Shown here piece after piece: positions 47,732 through 57,318 of a stretch of DNA of 64,000 nucleotides. Origin of the DNA: SHWB01 sp050246875 (GTDB taxonomy: Bacteria; Pseudomonadota; Alphaproteobacteria; UBA6615); contig JBFWVF010000005.1 in NCBI GenBank assembly GCA_050246875.1, forward strand, positions 186,001-250,000, read 5' to 3'. A model generated the notes under the pieces. It ran no database searches. It had not been told where the DNA came from and worked only from the letters and a program-made list of their open reading frames with translations. The position numbers and the translations under genes are program-made. The first letter of the stretch is position 1, and every line of letters starts with the position of its first letter.

Positions 47732-48682
47732 ATGGCGCACCACCACCTGCCGTCGAAGCCCGAGAACATCCACTGGGGCTCCTTCTCGGCGCAGCATCGC
47801 CCGGTGCTGGAGATCGCCTCGGGCGACCGCGTCACCATCGACACCATCTCCGGCGGGCGCGACCAGTTGCCGACGGAAAAGGGCGACTGGCACTACCTGC
47901 CCGACCACCTCGCCTATCTCGAGGTCGGCAAGCCGGCGATGCGCGGCCACATCATGACCGGCCCCATCGCGGTCAAGGGCGCGAAGGCCGGCAGCGTGCT
48001 GGAGGTGCGCGTCCTCGACGTGAAGCTGCGCCAGGACTGGGCGTGGAACATCATCATGCCGCTGCGCGGCTCGCTGCCGCACGACTTCAAGCAGGAGCGG
48101 CGCATGACCATCCGCCTCGACATCGCCCGCAACAAGGCGATCATGCCGTGGGGCGTCGAGCTGGAGTGCAGCCCGTTCTTCGGCGTCATGGGCGTGGCGC
48201 CGCCGCCCAACTGGGGCGAGATCAGTTCGATCCAGCCGCGCGCCCATGGCGGCAACCTCGACATCAAGGCCATGGTCGCCGGCTCGACCCTCTACCTGCC
48301 GGTGTGGAACGACGGCGCCCTGTTCTCCTGCGGCGACGGCCATGCCGTGCAGGGCGACGGCGAGGTCTGCCTGTCGGCGGCCGAGACGGCGCTGACCGGC
48401 ACCTTCGAGTTCCACGTCCGCGACGACATGAAGCTGGAGATGCCGCAGGCCGAGACGCCGACCGACTACGTCACCATCGGCATCGACCCCGACCTCGACG
48501 ACGCGGCACAGATGGCGCTGCGGGCGATGATCGACCTCGTCTGCTCGAAGACCAACCTCGCGCGCGAGGACGCCTTTACGCTGATGAGTCTGGCCGCCGA
48601 CACCCATGTCTCGCAGCTCGTCAACGAGAACAAGGGCATCCATGTGATGCTGCCGAAGGCGGCGGTGCACGGGGCGAAGTAG
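47732..48682 (+). CDS. Acetamidase/formamidase family amidohydrolase
   Basis: Family of FmdA/AmdA, hydrolysing formamide or acetamide to ammonia and acid. The 316 residues show the family marks: S-G-D-R-V-T-I-D-T near 37, G-P-I-A-V-K-G-A-K-A-G, N-W-G-E-I near 158, and F-S-C-G-D-G-H-A-V-Q-G-D-G-E-V-C, which is the metal-containing core. ATG 47732 is used because the upstream in-frame part is not conserved. Between SDR and AKR genes, so likely in one catabolic group; real substrate uncertain. Confidence 0.85.
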   Translation: MAHHHLPSKPENIHWGSFSAQHRPVLEIASGDRVTIDTISGGRDQLPTEKGDWHYLPDHLAYLEVGKPAMRGHIMTGPIAVKGAKAGSVLEVRVLDVKLRQDWAWNIIMPLRGSLPHDFKQERRMTIRLDIARNKAIMPWGVELECSPFFGVMGVAPPPNWGEISSIQPRAHGGNLDIKAMVAGSTLYLPVWNDGALFSCGDGHAVQGDGEVCLSAAETALTGTFEFHVRDDMKLEMPQAETPTDYVTIGIDPDLDDAAQMALRAMIDLVCSKTNLAREDAFTLMSLAADTHVSQLVNENKGIHVMLPKAAVHGAK

Positions 48683-48735
48683 TCCACGGAGTCGAAAAGC
48701 CGCGTGGCGGAACAACAAGAATCGGGCCCGACGCC

Positions 48736-49557
48736 GTGAAGCACATCATGCAGGGCTGCAGCCGCGTGCCGGCGCTCGGCTTCGGCACCTTCCGCATGCA
48801 GGGCGAAGAGTGCCGCGAGGCGGTGCGCTGCGCGCTGGAGACCGGCTACCGCCACATCGATACCGCGCAGGCCTACGGCAACGAGGCCGAGGTCGGCGCC
48901 GCGCTGGAGGATGTCGGCCTGCCGCGCGAGCAGGTGTTCCTCACCACCAAGTGCCACAAGGACCACCTGACGGCGCCGGAGGTGGCGCGCTGGTTCGACA
49001 GCAGCCTGCGGGCGCTGCGCACCGACCACGTCGACCTGCTGCTGATCCACTGGCCAAGCACGAAGACGCCGCTGGGCGAGACGCTCGACGCCATGCGGGC
49101 GCTGCAGGCGACGGGCAAGGTGAAGCACATCGGCGTCTCCAACTTTCCCGTGGCGCTGCTGCGCGAGGCGATCGAGACGCACAAGGCGCGGCTGTTCACC
49201 AACCAGATCGAGTACCATCCGCTGCTGGTGCAGCCGGCGCTCACCGACTACGTCTTCCGCCACGGCATGCTGCTGACCGGCCACTCGCCGCTGGCCACCG
49301 GCCGGCTCGTCGACCACCCCGTCCTCGCCGCCATCGGCGCCCGCTACGGCAAGTCGGCGACGCAGGTGGCGATCCGCTGGCAGCTCGAGCAGGACAAGGT
49401 GATCGTGCTGCCCAAGTCGCAAACCCCGGCGCGCATCGGCGAGAACTTCGACGTCTTCGACTTCGCCCTCGACGAGGACGACATGGCGGCCATCGCCGCC
49501 CTGCCCGGCAACCAGCGCGGCGTCAACCCGCCCTGGGCGCCGGCGTGGGACGAGTGA
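48736..49557 (+). CDS. Aldo/keto reductase
   Basis: NADPH-dependent reductase with (beta/alpha)8 fold, 273 residues. The catalytic tetrad is intact: D42 (I-D-T-A-Q-A-Y), Y47, K72 (T-T-K) and H105 (L-L-I-H-W-P). The NADPH-binding L-P-K-S segment is present near 245. It groups with 2,5-diketo-gluconate reductase-like AKR5 proteins. The start is GTG 48736 or ATG 48748, as the conserved part begins a few residues later. Confidence 0.88.
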   Translation: MKHIMQGCSRVPALGFGTFRMQGEECREAVRCALETGYRHIDTAQAYGNEAEVGAALEDVGLPREQVFLTTKCHKDHLTAPEVARWFDSSLRALRTDHVDLLLIHWPSTKTPLGETLDAMRALQATGKVKHIGVSNFPVALLREAIETHKARLFTNQIEYHPLLVQPALTDYVFRHGMLLTGHSPLATGRLVDHPVLAAIGARYGKSATQVAIRWQLEQDKVIVLPKSQTPARIGENFDVFDFALDEDDMAAIAALPGNQRGVNPPWAPAWDE

Positions 49558-49592
49558 ACGCGGCACGACATCACAAGAACAAGACCGAGGGG

Positions 49593-50429
49593 ATGCACAT
49601 GGCCGACAGGCTGGCCGGCAAGATCGCCATCGTGACCGGCGCGGGGTCCATCGGCCCCGGCTGGGGCAACGGCAAGGCGGCGGCGGTGCTGTTCGCGCGC
49701 GAGGGCGCGAAGGTGCTGCTGGTCGACCGCAACCGCGACGCCGCCGAGGAAACCGCCGCCATCATCCGCGGCGAGGGCGGCACTTGCGCCGTCCATGCCG
49801 CCGACGTGGCCACGGCCGAGGGCTGCGAGGGCATGGTGGCCGCCTGCGTCGAGGCCTGGGGCCGGCTCGACGTGCTGCACAACAACGTCGGCATCCTCGC
49901 CCAGGGCGGCGCGGTCGAGCACACGCTGGCCGACTGGGAGCGCGTCACCGCGGTCAACCTGACCAGCGTCTTCCTCGGCTGCAAGTACGCCATCCCGCGG
50001 ATGATCGCGAACGGCGGCGGCTCGATCATCAACCTGTCGTCGATCGCGTCCAACCACCACCTCGGCCACGCCTATGTCAGCTATCCGACGACCAAGGCGG
50101 CCATCAACCAGTTCACGAAAGTGACGGCGGCGCAGTACGGCAAGCACAACATCCGGGTGAACGCCATCCTGCCCGGCTTCATCCGCACGCCGATGGTCGA
50201 GATGACGGTGGTCGACGCCTTCAAGGGCAAGGCGCGTCTCGACGACGCCGAGCGCGAGCGCACGATCACCGAGTACCTCGCCAAGCGCAACGCACAGATC
50301 CCGCTCGGCCGCTGGGGCGAGGGCTGGGACGTGGCCAGGGCCGCGCTGTTCCTCGCCTCGGACGACAGCGCCTACATCAGCGGCGTGCTGCTGCCGGTCG
50401 ACGGCGGCGCCGCCGGCATGCTGGCGTAG
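49593..50429 (+). CDS. SDR-family oxidoreductase with extended glycine loop
   Basis: A 278-residue short-chain dehydrogenase. The cofactor loop is G-A-G-S-I-G-P-G-W-G-N-G-K, longer than the usual T-G-x-x-x-G-x-G, and N-N-V-G replaces N-N-A-G. The catalytic residues S150, Y164 and K168 are intact. The start is the first ATG (49593) of two close ATGs (49593, 49599). It lies 35 nt after the AKR gene. Substrate unknown. Confidence 0.87.
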   Translation: MHMADRLAGKIAIVTGAGSIGPGWGNGKAAAVLFAREGAKVLLVDRNRDAAEETAAIIRGEGGTCAVHAADVATAEGCEGMVAACVEAWGRLDVLHNNVGILAQGGAVEHTLADWERVTAVNLTSVFLGCKYAIPRMIANGGGSIINLSSIASNHHLGHAYVSYPTTKAAINQFTKVTAAQYGKHNIRVNAILPGFIRTPMVEMTVVDAFKGKARLDDAERERTITEYLAKRNAQIPLGRWGEGWDVARAALFLASDDSAYISGVLLPVDGGAAGMLA

Positions 50430-50444
50430 GGCGTGGCGCTTCAT

Positions 50445-50490
50445 CCTTCGACAGGCTCAGGATGAGGTCTTCATGGTGAGCCTGTCGAAC
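50445..50490. repeat. 23-nt dispersed repeat with degenerate second arm (pair 5)
   Basis: A full copy (CCTTCGACAGGCTCAGGATG then AGG, 50445-50467) is followed by a degraded inverted arm with only the core GTGAGCCTGTCGAAC (50476-50490). The pair sits between two SDR genes in the same direction and precedes the ribosome site of the next gene by about 20 nt. Confidence 0.75.
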
Positions 50491-50516
50491 CACGAGTCCT
50501 GATCCCGGAGACCACG

Positions 50517-51299
<783 letters not shown>

Positions 51300-51341
51300 G
51301 AGCCAGGGTGGGAGGGCAGGAGAAGGTCGGCCCGGCGCTCG

Positions 51342-52079
51342 CTACTCCGCCGCAAGGGCGCCGAGCTGGCCCGCCGCCGGCACGTCGCCGGCAATCTCCA
51401 GCACCAGCTTCTTCAGCACGGCGTCGGAGAAGGTCACCTCGCGGCCGGCGGTGATGACGAAGGCGCCCGGGCCGCCGATGATGTCGTTGCGGAAATGGTC
51501 CTCCAGCGGCATGCCCTGGTAGGGCCGCGTCGAGCCCTGGCGGGCGATGGCGAGGCCGTTGATGGTGATGCCGTCGGCGAGCGCCTCGGCGCGCGTCACG
51601 GCCAGCGGCCGTCCGCCGTAGTTGCCGGCATCGGCCGACACGTCGATGACCTTGCGCGTGCCCTCGATGTCGTTGGTCTCGATGATGTTGCGGGCGAAGT
51701 CGATGGCGTTGGCGATCGAGTTGTAGCCGACGGCGGCGCGCGGCGTCGTCCGCAGCGTTTCGGCGAAGGCAGCCGCCGCGACCGGCCCGTCGATGATCGT
51801 CCAGTCGGCGATGACGTGCTGCGAATGCGCGGCGCCCCACTCGACATAGGCGACGGCGATGCGGCCGAGCATGCCGGAGCGGATCGCCCCCTGCACGTCG
51901 GGGTGCATCAGCGCCGCGCCGTAGCCCTCGCGCTGCAGCGCCAGCTCGGCATCGTCGATGGAGCCGGAGCCGTCGGCGGCGAGCACCAGTTCGAGGTCGA
52001 CCGCCTCAGCCGCGGCAGCCGGCCCGCCGGCGAGACCGGTCAGCAGGGCGGCGGCGAGGATCGGGCGGAACGCGCGCAT
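51342..52079 (-). CDS. DUF1194 secreted protein with von Willebrand A-like fold
   Basis: A 245-residue exported protein: signal peptide (about 1-23), then D-G-S-G-S-I (MIDAS-like, about 36-41) and a following vWA-type pattern with V-I-D-V-S-A-D-A-G-N and I-N-G-L-A-I. The family is DUF1194, of unknown function, in alphaproteobacteria. It converges with the SDR-like gene with 42 nt between stops. Confidence 0.83.
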   Translation of the reverse strand: MRAFRPILAAALLTGLAGGPAAAAEAVDLELVLAADGSGSIDDAELALQREGYGAALMHPDVQGAIRSGMLGRIAVAYVEWGAAHSQHVIADWTIIDGPVAAAAFAETLRTTPRAAVGYNSIANAIDFARNIIETNDIEGTRKVIDVSADAGNYGGRPLAVTRAEALADGITINGLAIARQGSTRPYQGMPLEDHFRNDIIGGPGAFVITAGREVTFSDAVLKKLVLEIAGDVPAAGQLGALAAE

Positions 52080-52122
52080 GGCGGAACGATAGCATGCGCG
52101 ACGGCCGGCAGAACCGCCGCCG

Positions 52123-52743
52123 TCACGCCGTCGCGCTGTCGTGAAGGACCGGGCGATAGCCGGCGGCGAGCGCCGCCACCGTCGGCGCCGGCGTCAGCAC
52201 CGCGACCGTCGCGTCGGTCGCGCATGCCTGCGCCGCGCGGTAGCCGCCGGGCGACCACGGCAGCAGCCGTGTTCCGAGGACGAGGCAGGGCCCCTGCCCC
52301 GCGTCGACGAAGGTGCCGTCCGGCAGCCCGGCCAGCCGCGCCGGGAACCGCCGCTGCGCGCGGCGGCGCGGCACGAGGCGGGCGGCGTGCAGCGCACGGT
52401 CGAGGTCGGCGGCGCCGCGCACACCGTCGCCGGTGCCGGTGCGCCAGGCGGCGAGGAAGCCGAGCCAGTCAGCCCGCCGGCACTCGGCGCAGGGGCGATG
52501 TCCGGCGGCCAGCGCCACCCCCTCGTCGAGGAAGAACAGCTCGGTGTAGCGTCCAGGCGTCATCGGCACGCGGCTCCGGCCGCGGAACGCCGTCAGGCAG
52601 ACGATCCAGTGCGGATGGCGCCAGCGCGGCGTGCCGAGGCGGCGCGCGCCGTCGTGCAGGATGCCGCGGTTGCCCATGAACAGGCCGCGCGCCGGATGTG
52701 CGATGATGTCGCCGGTCGGGGCGACGCGGTTCTGCAACGGCAT
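52123..52743 (-). CDS. Conserved hypothetical protein with C-A-E-C motif
   Basis: The 206 residues contain A-A-G-H-R-P-C-A-E-C-R-R-A-D near the middle, resembling the cysteine pair of Ada-type metal-binding domains, plus T-A-F-R-G-R and an early G-D-I-I-A-H-P-A-R-G-L-F-M-G-N-R-G. No known enzyme domain is recognised and no signal peptide is seen. The ATG 52743 is chosen over one at 52761 because the conserved part starts there. Function unknown. Confidence 0.6.
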   Translation of the reverse strand: MPLQNRVAPTGDIIAHPARGLFMGNRGILHDGARRLGTPRWRHPHWIVCLTAFRGRSRVPMTPGRYTELFFLDEGVALAAGHRPCAECRRADWLGFLAAWRTGTGDGVRGAADLDRALHAARLVPRRRAQRRFPARLAGLPDGTFVDAGQGPCLVLGTRLLPWSPGGYRAAQACATDATVAVLTPAPTVAALAAGYRPVLHDSATA

Positions 52744-52834
52744 GGCGGCTCCCGGTGGCACGCGAGGCTAGCCTGCCCCGGCGGCGGCGGCCATGGGACC
52801 GTGGCCATCGGCGGGGCCGCGGGCGGAGGCGGGC

Positions 52835-53137
52835 ATGGGCGGCATCGTCGGCGCGTTGTGGCGGGGCGAGGTTCCCCTCGCCCGCGCCTTCTGGGACCAC
52901 ATGCTGCTGCGCGGCACGCTGCTCAACCTGACGGCGACGGTGGCGGCGCTGATCCTGCTCGCCAGCGGCGTCCCGACGGCGGTCGTCGCGGCCGTCAACT
53001 TCGCGCCGGTGCCGTGGAATTTCGTGCTGCTGGTTGCAGTCTGGCGCGCGGCGGCACGCCATGACGGCCCGGCCGAACGCCGGAGCGCCGCCCGCCTCGC
53101 CGCCGCCATCTGGTTCGTCGTCGCCATCGCGTTGTGA
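52835..53137 (+). CDS. Small hypothetical membrane protein
   Basis: A 100-residue protein that begins L-W-R-G-E-V-P-L-A-R-A-F-W-D-H and has three hydrophobic segments (about 24-45, 50-68, 82-98). This W-x-G-E-x-P-L-x-x-A-F-W pattern recurs in small membrane proteins of alphaproteobacteria, to my recollection, but has no known function. ATG 52835 is preferred over an upstream start because it begins at the conserved pattern. Confidence 0.55.
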   Translation: MGGIVGALWRGEVPLARAFWDHMLLRGTLLNLTATVAALILLASGVPTAVVAAVNFAPVPWNFVLLVAVWRAAARHDGPAERRSAARLAAAIWFVVAIAL

Positions 53138-53232
53138 GACCGGCCTGTGAGGCGCCTCACAGGCGTTGTCCGTTCCTGCCCCTAGGTTGAGGGCGGCGGC
53201 AGGTCCGGCCGCGCAGCCTCGCGGAGGTCCCG

Positions 53233-53547
53233 ATGCGTCCGTTGCGTCAAATCCTGCTGCCTCTCGCCCTCCTCGTCGGCATCGCGGCGGCGCCGGCCTG
53301 CGTGCCGGTGGCCCTGCAGGGTGCCGGCCAGATCCTCAGCAGCATCGCCGCGCTGATCGACTTCTCCAGCGCCTTCAACCGCCAACGCCTGCTCGACCGC
53401 TCGAAGCCGCAGGACAAGGTGGCGAGCGTCTGCGACACGCCCATCGGCCAGTGCCCGCTGGGCGCGCCGCAGGTCGAGGACCTCGCCTGCCAGTGCACCA
53501 CCGACAAGGGCGTCCTCGTCGACGGGCTGACGCGCAAGACACCGTAG
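53233..53547 (+). CDS. Small secreted cysteine-rich hypothetical protein
   Basis: A 104-residue precursor with a clear signal peptide (about 1-22) ending A-P-A-C, which could be a weak lipobox, then five Cys residues in total, clustered at the C-terminal end (V-C-D, Q-C-P, A-C-Q-C). No domain is recognised. It stands alone upstream of the large cyclase gene, which starts 122 nt later. Confidence 0.55.
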   Translation: MRPLRQILLPLALLVGIAAAPACVPVALQGAGQILSSIAALIDFSSAFNRQRLLDRSKPQDKVASVCDTPIGQCPLGAPQVEDLACQCTTDKGVLVDGLTRKTP

Positions 53548-53669
53548 CGGCGGGCAACGCCGGATCCCGGACCGGCGTAGTTCCCGGCAGCATCGCGGCT
53601 CAGCCAAGATGGCCGCAGCGCCGGACCGCGCGGGCCGCTAGACTTGCACCGGTGGCGCGGGGATCCGGG

Positions 53670-56600
53670 ATGGACGTTGCGGGCTGGCTCAAGGCCATCG
53701 GGCTTGCGAGGTACGAGCAGACCTTCCGCGAGCAGGCCATCGACATGGACGTGCTCCCGGCGCTCGACGACGCCCATCTCCGGGAACTCGGTGTGCCGCT
53801 GGGCGACAGGCTGCGCCTGTTGAAGGCCATCGCCGGGCTGCAGGAAGCCAGCGCCACCATTCCGTCTCCGCAAGCGCGCGGCGTGGACATTCCGCCGGCT
53901 GCGGCGTCCGCACCCGATGGCGAGCGCCGCCAGGTCACCGTCGTCTTCGCCGATCTGGTCGGCTTCACCTCCCTGAGCAACGCGGTCGACGCCGAGGAGG
54001 TTCACGGACTGCTCGGGCACTTCTTCGAGCGTGCCGACCGCATCGTCGAAGCGCATGGCGGGCATGTCGACAAGCATATCGGCGACTGCGTGATGGCGGT
54101 CTTCGGCGCGCCGGTCGCCCATGGCAACGATGCCGAGCGGGCCGTCCGGGCGGCGCTGGCGATCCGCGCGGCGATGCCGGGACTGGCGGCGCAGATCGGC
54201 CGGCCGGTCGACGTGCATGTCGGTATCGCCGGCGGTCAGGTCGTCGCCAGCAGCACCGGCAGCACCAGCCATCAGGAATACACGGTCACCGGCGAGACGG
54301 TTAACCTCGCGGCGCGCCTGACCGAGGCCGCCCGCGCCGGCGAAATCCTGCTGTCCGACCACGTGCGCCAGCAGTTGCCGGGCCGCCTCGCGGTCGACGA
54401 TGCCGGGCAGCTTGCGGTCAAGGGGTTCGCCCGGCCGGTCGCTGCGTGGCGGCTGTCCGGATTGCGCCAGGGCGGCGAAGCCGCCGGCCCGCCCCTCGTC
54501 GGTCGCACCGCGCAACTGGGGCAGTGCCGGGCGTTGCTCGGCTCCGGGCGCGAGTCCCGGCGTGGCCATCTGGTCTACATCCGGGGCGAGGCCGGAATCG
54601 GCAAGTCGCGGCTGGTCGAGGAGATCCGCAAGGAGGCTGCGGGGCTCGGTTACGTCTGCACCACCACGCTCATCCTCGACTTCGGGGCCGGCGCCGGCCA
54701 CGAGCCACTCACGAACATTGTGCGCGGACTGCTGGATATCGACGTGGCGGCCGACGATCGGGCGGTGCGCGCGGCGGTCGAACAGGCGCTCGAAGACGGG
54801 GCCGTCGCACCGGCCGACGCGGTCTTTCTCTATCATCTGCTGGCCGTCCTGCCGCCGCCGTCGCTGGGAAGCCATTACGAGGCGATGGATGTCGCGACCC
54901 GTCGCGATGGCGGCGACAGGGTTGTCGCCGCCCTGCTCCGCCATGCTGCCGCACGGCATCCCCGCCTGCTCGTGGTGGAGGACCTGCACTGGGCCGACCC
55001 GGTGTTCCTCGCGCAATTGGCCAGCCTGGCCGCGGCGGTGTCCGAGTGCCCGGCCATGCTGGTCATGACGTCACGCGTCGATGGCGATCCGGTCGACGGC
55101 GCGTGGCGGAGTGCGGCAAGCCACGCGTCCCTCGTCACGCTGGACCTCGCGCCTTTGAGTGGCGATGACGCGCTGGCGCTCGCCGGCGCGCTGACCGGCG
55201 CCGCGGGACCGCTGGCAGAGCGCTGTGTCGCGCGGGCCGCCGGCAATCCGCTGTTCCTCGAACAACTTCTCCGTCATACCGGGGAAAGCGCCGAAGCCGG
55301 CGTGCCCGGCTCCGTCCAGAGCCTCGTGCAGGCGCGCCTCGACCGTCTCGAAGCCGTCGACAGGGCCGTCCTCAAGGCGGCGTCCGTGCTCGGCCAGCGG
55401 TTCGATGTGGCGCTGCTCGCGATCCTCGTCGAGGGCTCGCCCGAGGACTCCCTCGAACGGGCGGCGGCGAGCTTCCTGATCCGGCGTCAGGGCGGAGATG
55501 CCTGCCTTTTCAGCCATGCCCTGATCCGCGACGGCATCTACGCGACGCTGCTGAAGAGCCAGCGGCGGAGCCTCCATCGCCGCGCCGCCGACTGGTTCGT
55601 CGACCGCGACCCCGTGCTGCGGGCCGAGCATCTCGACCGGGCCGAGGCTCCGGACGCGGACGCCGCCTACCTGGCGGCGGCGACAGCGCAGGCGGCGCAG
55701 TCCCGCCAGTCGTCGGCCCTGCGGCTGGTCGGCCGCGGCCTCGAGATCGCCGCCTCGGACGAGATGCGTTTCGCGCTGTCCTGCCTGCAGGGCGATCTCC
55801 TGCACGACCAGGGCAGCATGCGCGAGGCGAAGCAGTCCTATTCGGCCGCGGCGGAGGCCGCCGGTTCGGAGCGCGAGCGCTGCCGCGCCTGGATCGGCCT
55901 CGCCTCGGTCAAGCGCGTCACCGACGATCTCGACGGCGCCTTCGCCGACCTTGCCCGCGCCGAGGCGGCCGCCGGCGGGCAGGCCCACGACCGCGCGCGC
56001 ATCGCCTTCCTGCGCGGGAACCTTCTATTCCCGCGAGGCGATATCGAAGGTTGCCTGCGCGAGCACAGCAGCAGCCTCGCGCTCGCCCGCGAGGCCGGGT
56101 CCGTGGAGACGGAGGCGGCGGCGCTGGGCGGTCTCGGCGACGCCGAGTACCTGCGCGGGCACCTGATCAGCGCGCACCGGAATTTCCGGCACTGCGTCGA
56201 GCTGAGCCGCCAGCACGGTCTTCTCAGGGTGGAGGCGGCCAACCGGCCGATGGCGGCGATATCGCGCTGGCTGGCGGGCGACGCGCAGGAGGGCGTGTTG
56301 CAGGATGCGCTGGAGGCGGTCGACGCGGCCCGGAGCCTCTTCCATTTGCGGGCGGAGATGGTGGCGCATCACGCAGTCTACCTGTGCAGCCGGGCGCTCA
56401 TGGACCTGGACCGGGCCGCGGCGAGCGTCGAACGTGCAATCGATATCGCGCGTACTCTCGGGGCGATGCGCTTCGTTGCCGAGGGCCTTGCCTTCCGCGC
56501 GGAGTTGCGGCGGCTGGCCGGCCGTGACGCCGAAGCGGCGGCGGATGTTGGCGAAGCGCTGGAGATAGGTCGGGCATCCGGCATGGCCTTCATCGGTCCG

Positions 56601-57047
56601 GTCATCCTGGGAACGAAGGCGCGCATCGCCGCCGATCCGGGCCTGCGGCGGCAGGCCATCGCGGAGGCCGAGGCGCTTCTGGCGGCCGGATCGCCGAGCC
56701 ACAACCACCTGCTTTTTCGCCAGGACGCGATCGACGCCTGCCTGGCCGCCGGCGAGTGGAGCGAAGCCGCGCGGCTTGCGCGCGATCTGCTGGTCTACGC
56801 CGGCGCGGAACCGATGCCATTGAGCAGTTTCGTGGCGGCGCGGGGAGCGGCGCTGGCCGCATTCGGCGGCGGCAGGCGCGACGGCGAACTGCATCGCCAT
56901 CTTGCCGGCCTGCGCGACGAGGGCAAACGCCTGGGCCTGCTCATCGCCCTGCCCGAGATTCAGGCCGCGCTGGCCCGCTTCGAGGGGCCGGCCGCTGATG
57001 CGGGTGGCGCGGCGGCGGGGTCGACGGCCGCCGGGCCGCCGCGCTAG
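53670..57047 (+). CDS. SAM-adenylate/guanylate cyclase-AAA ATPase-TPR regulatory protein
   Basis: A 1125-residue multidomain protein. Domain order: SAM domain (about 1-57), class III cyclase domain (about 87-260, with metal Asp D95 in F-A-D-L-V-G-F-T and D139 in G-D-C-V-M-A-V-F-G), an AAA/STAND-like ATPase with Walker A G-E-A-G-I-G-K-S (306-313) and a Walker B-like V-V-E-D-L-H-W-A-D, then a long TPR-rich C-terminus (about 650-1110). This is the architecture of the 'adenylate cyclase with ATPase/TPR' proteins common in alphaproteobacteria; partners unknown. ATG 53670 is chosen because the SAM domain begins right after it. The metal-binding Asp residues are intact; base specificity is not inferred. 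Confidence 0.85.
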   Translation: MDVAGWLKAIGLARYEQTFREQAIDMDVLPALDDAHLRELGVPLGDRLRLLKAIAGLQEASATIPSPQARGVDIPPAAASAPDGERRQVTVVFADLVGFTSLSNAVDAEEVHGLLGHFFERADRIVEAHGGHVDKHIGDCVMAVFGAPVAHGNDAERAVRAALAIRAAMPGLAAQIGRPVDVHVGIAGGQVVASSTGSTSHQEYTVTGETVNLAARLTEAARAGEILLSDHVRQQLPGRLAVDDAGQLAVKGFARPVAAWRLSGLRQGGEAAGPPLVGRTAQLGQCRALLGSGRESRRGHLVYIRGEAGIGKSRLVEEIRKEAAGLGYVCTTTLILDFGAGAGHEPLTNIVRGLLDIDVAADDRAVRAAVEQALEDGAVAPADAVFLYHLLAVLPPPSLGSHYEAMDVATRRDGGDRVVAALLRHAAARHPRLLVVEDLHWADPVFLAQLASLAAAVSECPAMLVMTSRVDGDPVDGAWRSAASHASLVTLDLAPLSGDDALALAGALTGAAGPLAERCVARAAGNPLFLEQLLRHTGESAEAGVPGSVQSLVQARLDRLEAVDRAVLKAASVLGQRFDVALLAILVEGSPEDSLERAAASFLIRRQGGDACLFSHALIRDGIYATLLKSQRRSLHRRAADWFVDRDPVLRAEHLDRAEAPDADAAYLAAATAQAAQSRQSSALRLVGRGLEIAASDEMRFALSCLQGDLLHDQGSMREAKQSYSAAAEAAGSERERCRAWIGLASVKRVTDDLDGAFADLARAEAAAGGQAHDRARIAFLRGNLLFPRGDIEGCLREHSSSLALAREAGSVETEAAALGGLGDAEYLRGHLISAHRNFRHCVELSRQHGLLRVEAANRPMAAISRWLAGDAQEGVLQDALEAVDAARSLFHLRAEMVAHHAVYLCSRALMDLDRAAASVERAIDIARTLGAMRFVAEGLAFRAELRRLAGRDAEAAADVGEALEIGRASGMAFIGPVILGTKARIAADPGLRRQAIAEAEALLAAGSPSHNHLLFRQDAIDACLAAGEWSEAARLARDLLVYAGAEPMPLSSFVAARGAALAAFGGGRRDGELHRHLAGLRDEGKRLGLLIALPEIQAALARFEGPAADAGGAAAGSTAAGPPR

Positions 57048-57059
57048 ATGGGCGGCGAC

Positions 57060-57149
57060 GGATGGGTGGCCGAGCGGTTTAAGGCACCGGTCTTGAAAAC
57101 CGGCGGAGGTTCACGCCTCCCGTGGGTTCGAATCCCACCCCATCCGCCA
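57060..57149 (+). tRNA. tRNA-Ser(UGA)
   Basis: A 90-nt gene with acceptor stem G-G-A-T-G-G-G pairing C-C-C-A-T-C-C, a D arm, the anticodon loop C-T-T-G-A-A-A with anticodon TGA, a long variable arm (class II, typical of Ser), T arm G-T-G-G-G with T-T-C-G-A-A-T, and an encoded CCA end. All stems pair well. The tRNA 3' end directly borders an integrase remnant, so it probably served as integration site. Confidence 0.95.
57122..57149 (+). other. Probable attachment site (tRNA 3' end, attL)
   Basis: The T-arm and 3' end of tRNA-Ser(UGA), with encoded CCA, is a common integration target of P4-type tyrosine recombinases, and such an integrase lies 170 nt downstream in the same direction. The tRNA 3' half is intact. 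The matching second copy (attR) is not seen in the window, so it would lie beyond 64000 or be lost. Confidence 0.45.
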
Positions 57150-57318
57150 ATTGCATGTTCGGACGGATTTTGAGGCGTTCAGGCCCGTCCGCTGAATCGC
57201 AGGCGATCTGCGGCTCTCGCGAAGAACACTGTTCGCGCGCGTTCAATTGCATCCAGCCAGATTAACCGATGGAACATGGGTCGAAGCATGGGCAGTCGAC
57301 TTGGGCGGAAGGTTTTTC

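Noticed and set aside
57148..57252. Direct repeat CAATTGCAT at 57148-57156 and 57244-57252 as an att duplication
   Set aside because: Nine bases over 96 nt is too weak, and it does not match the tRNA T-arm that integrases normally duplicate.
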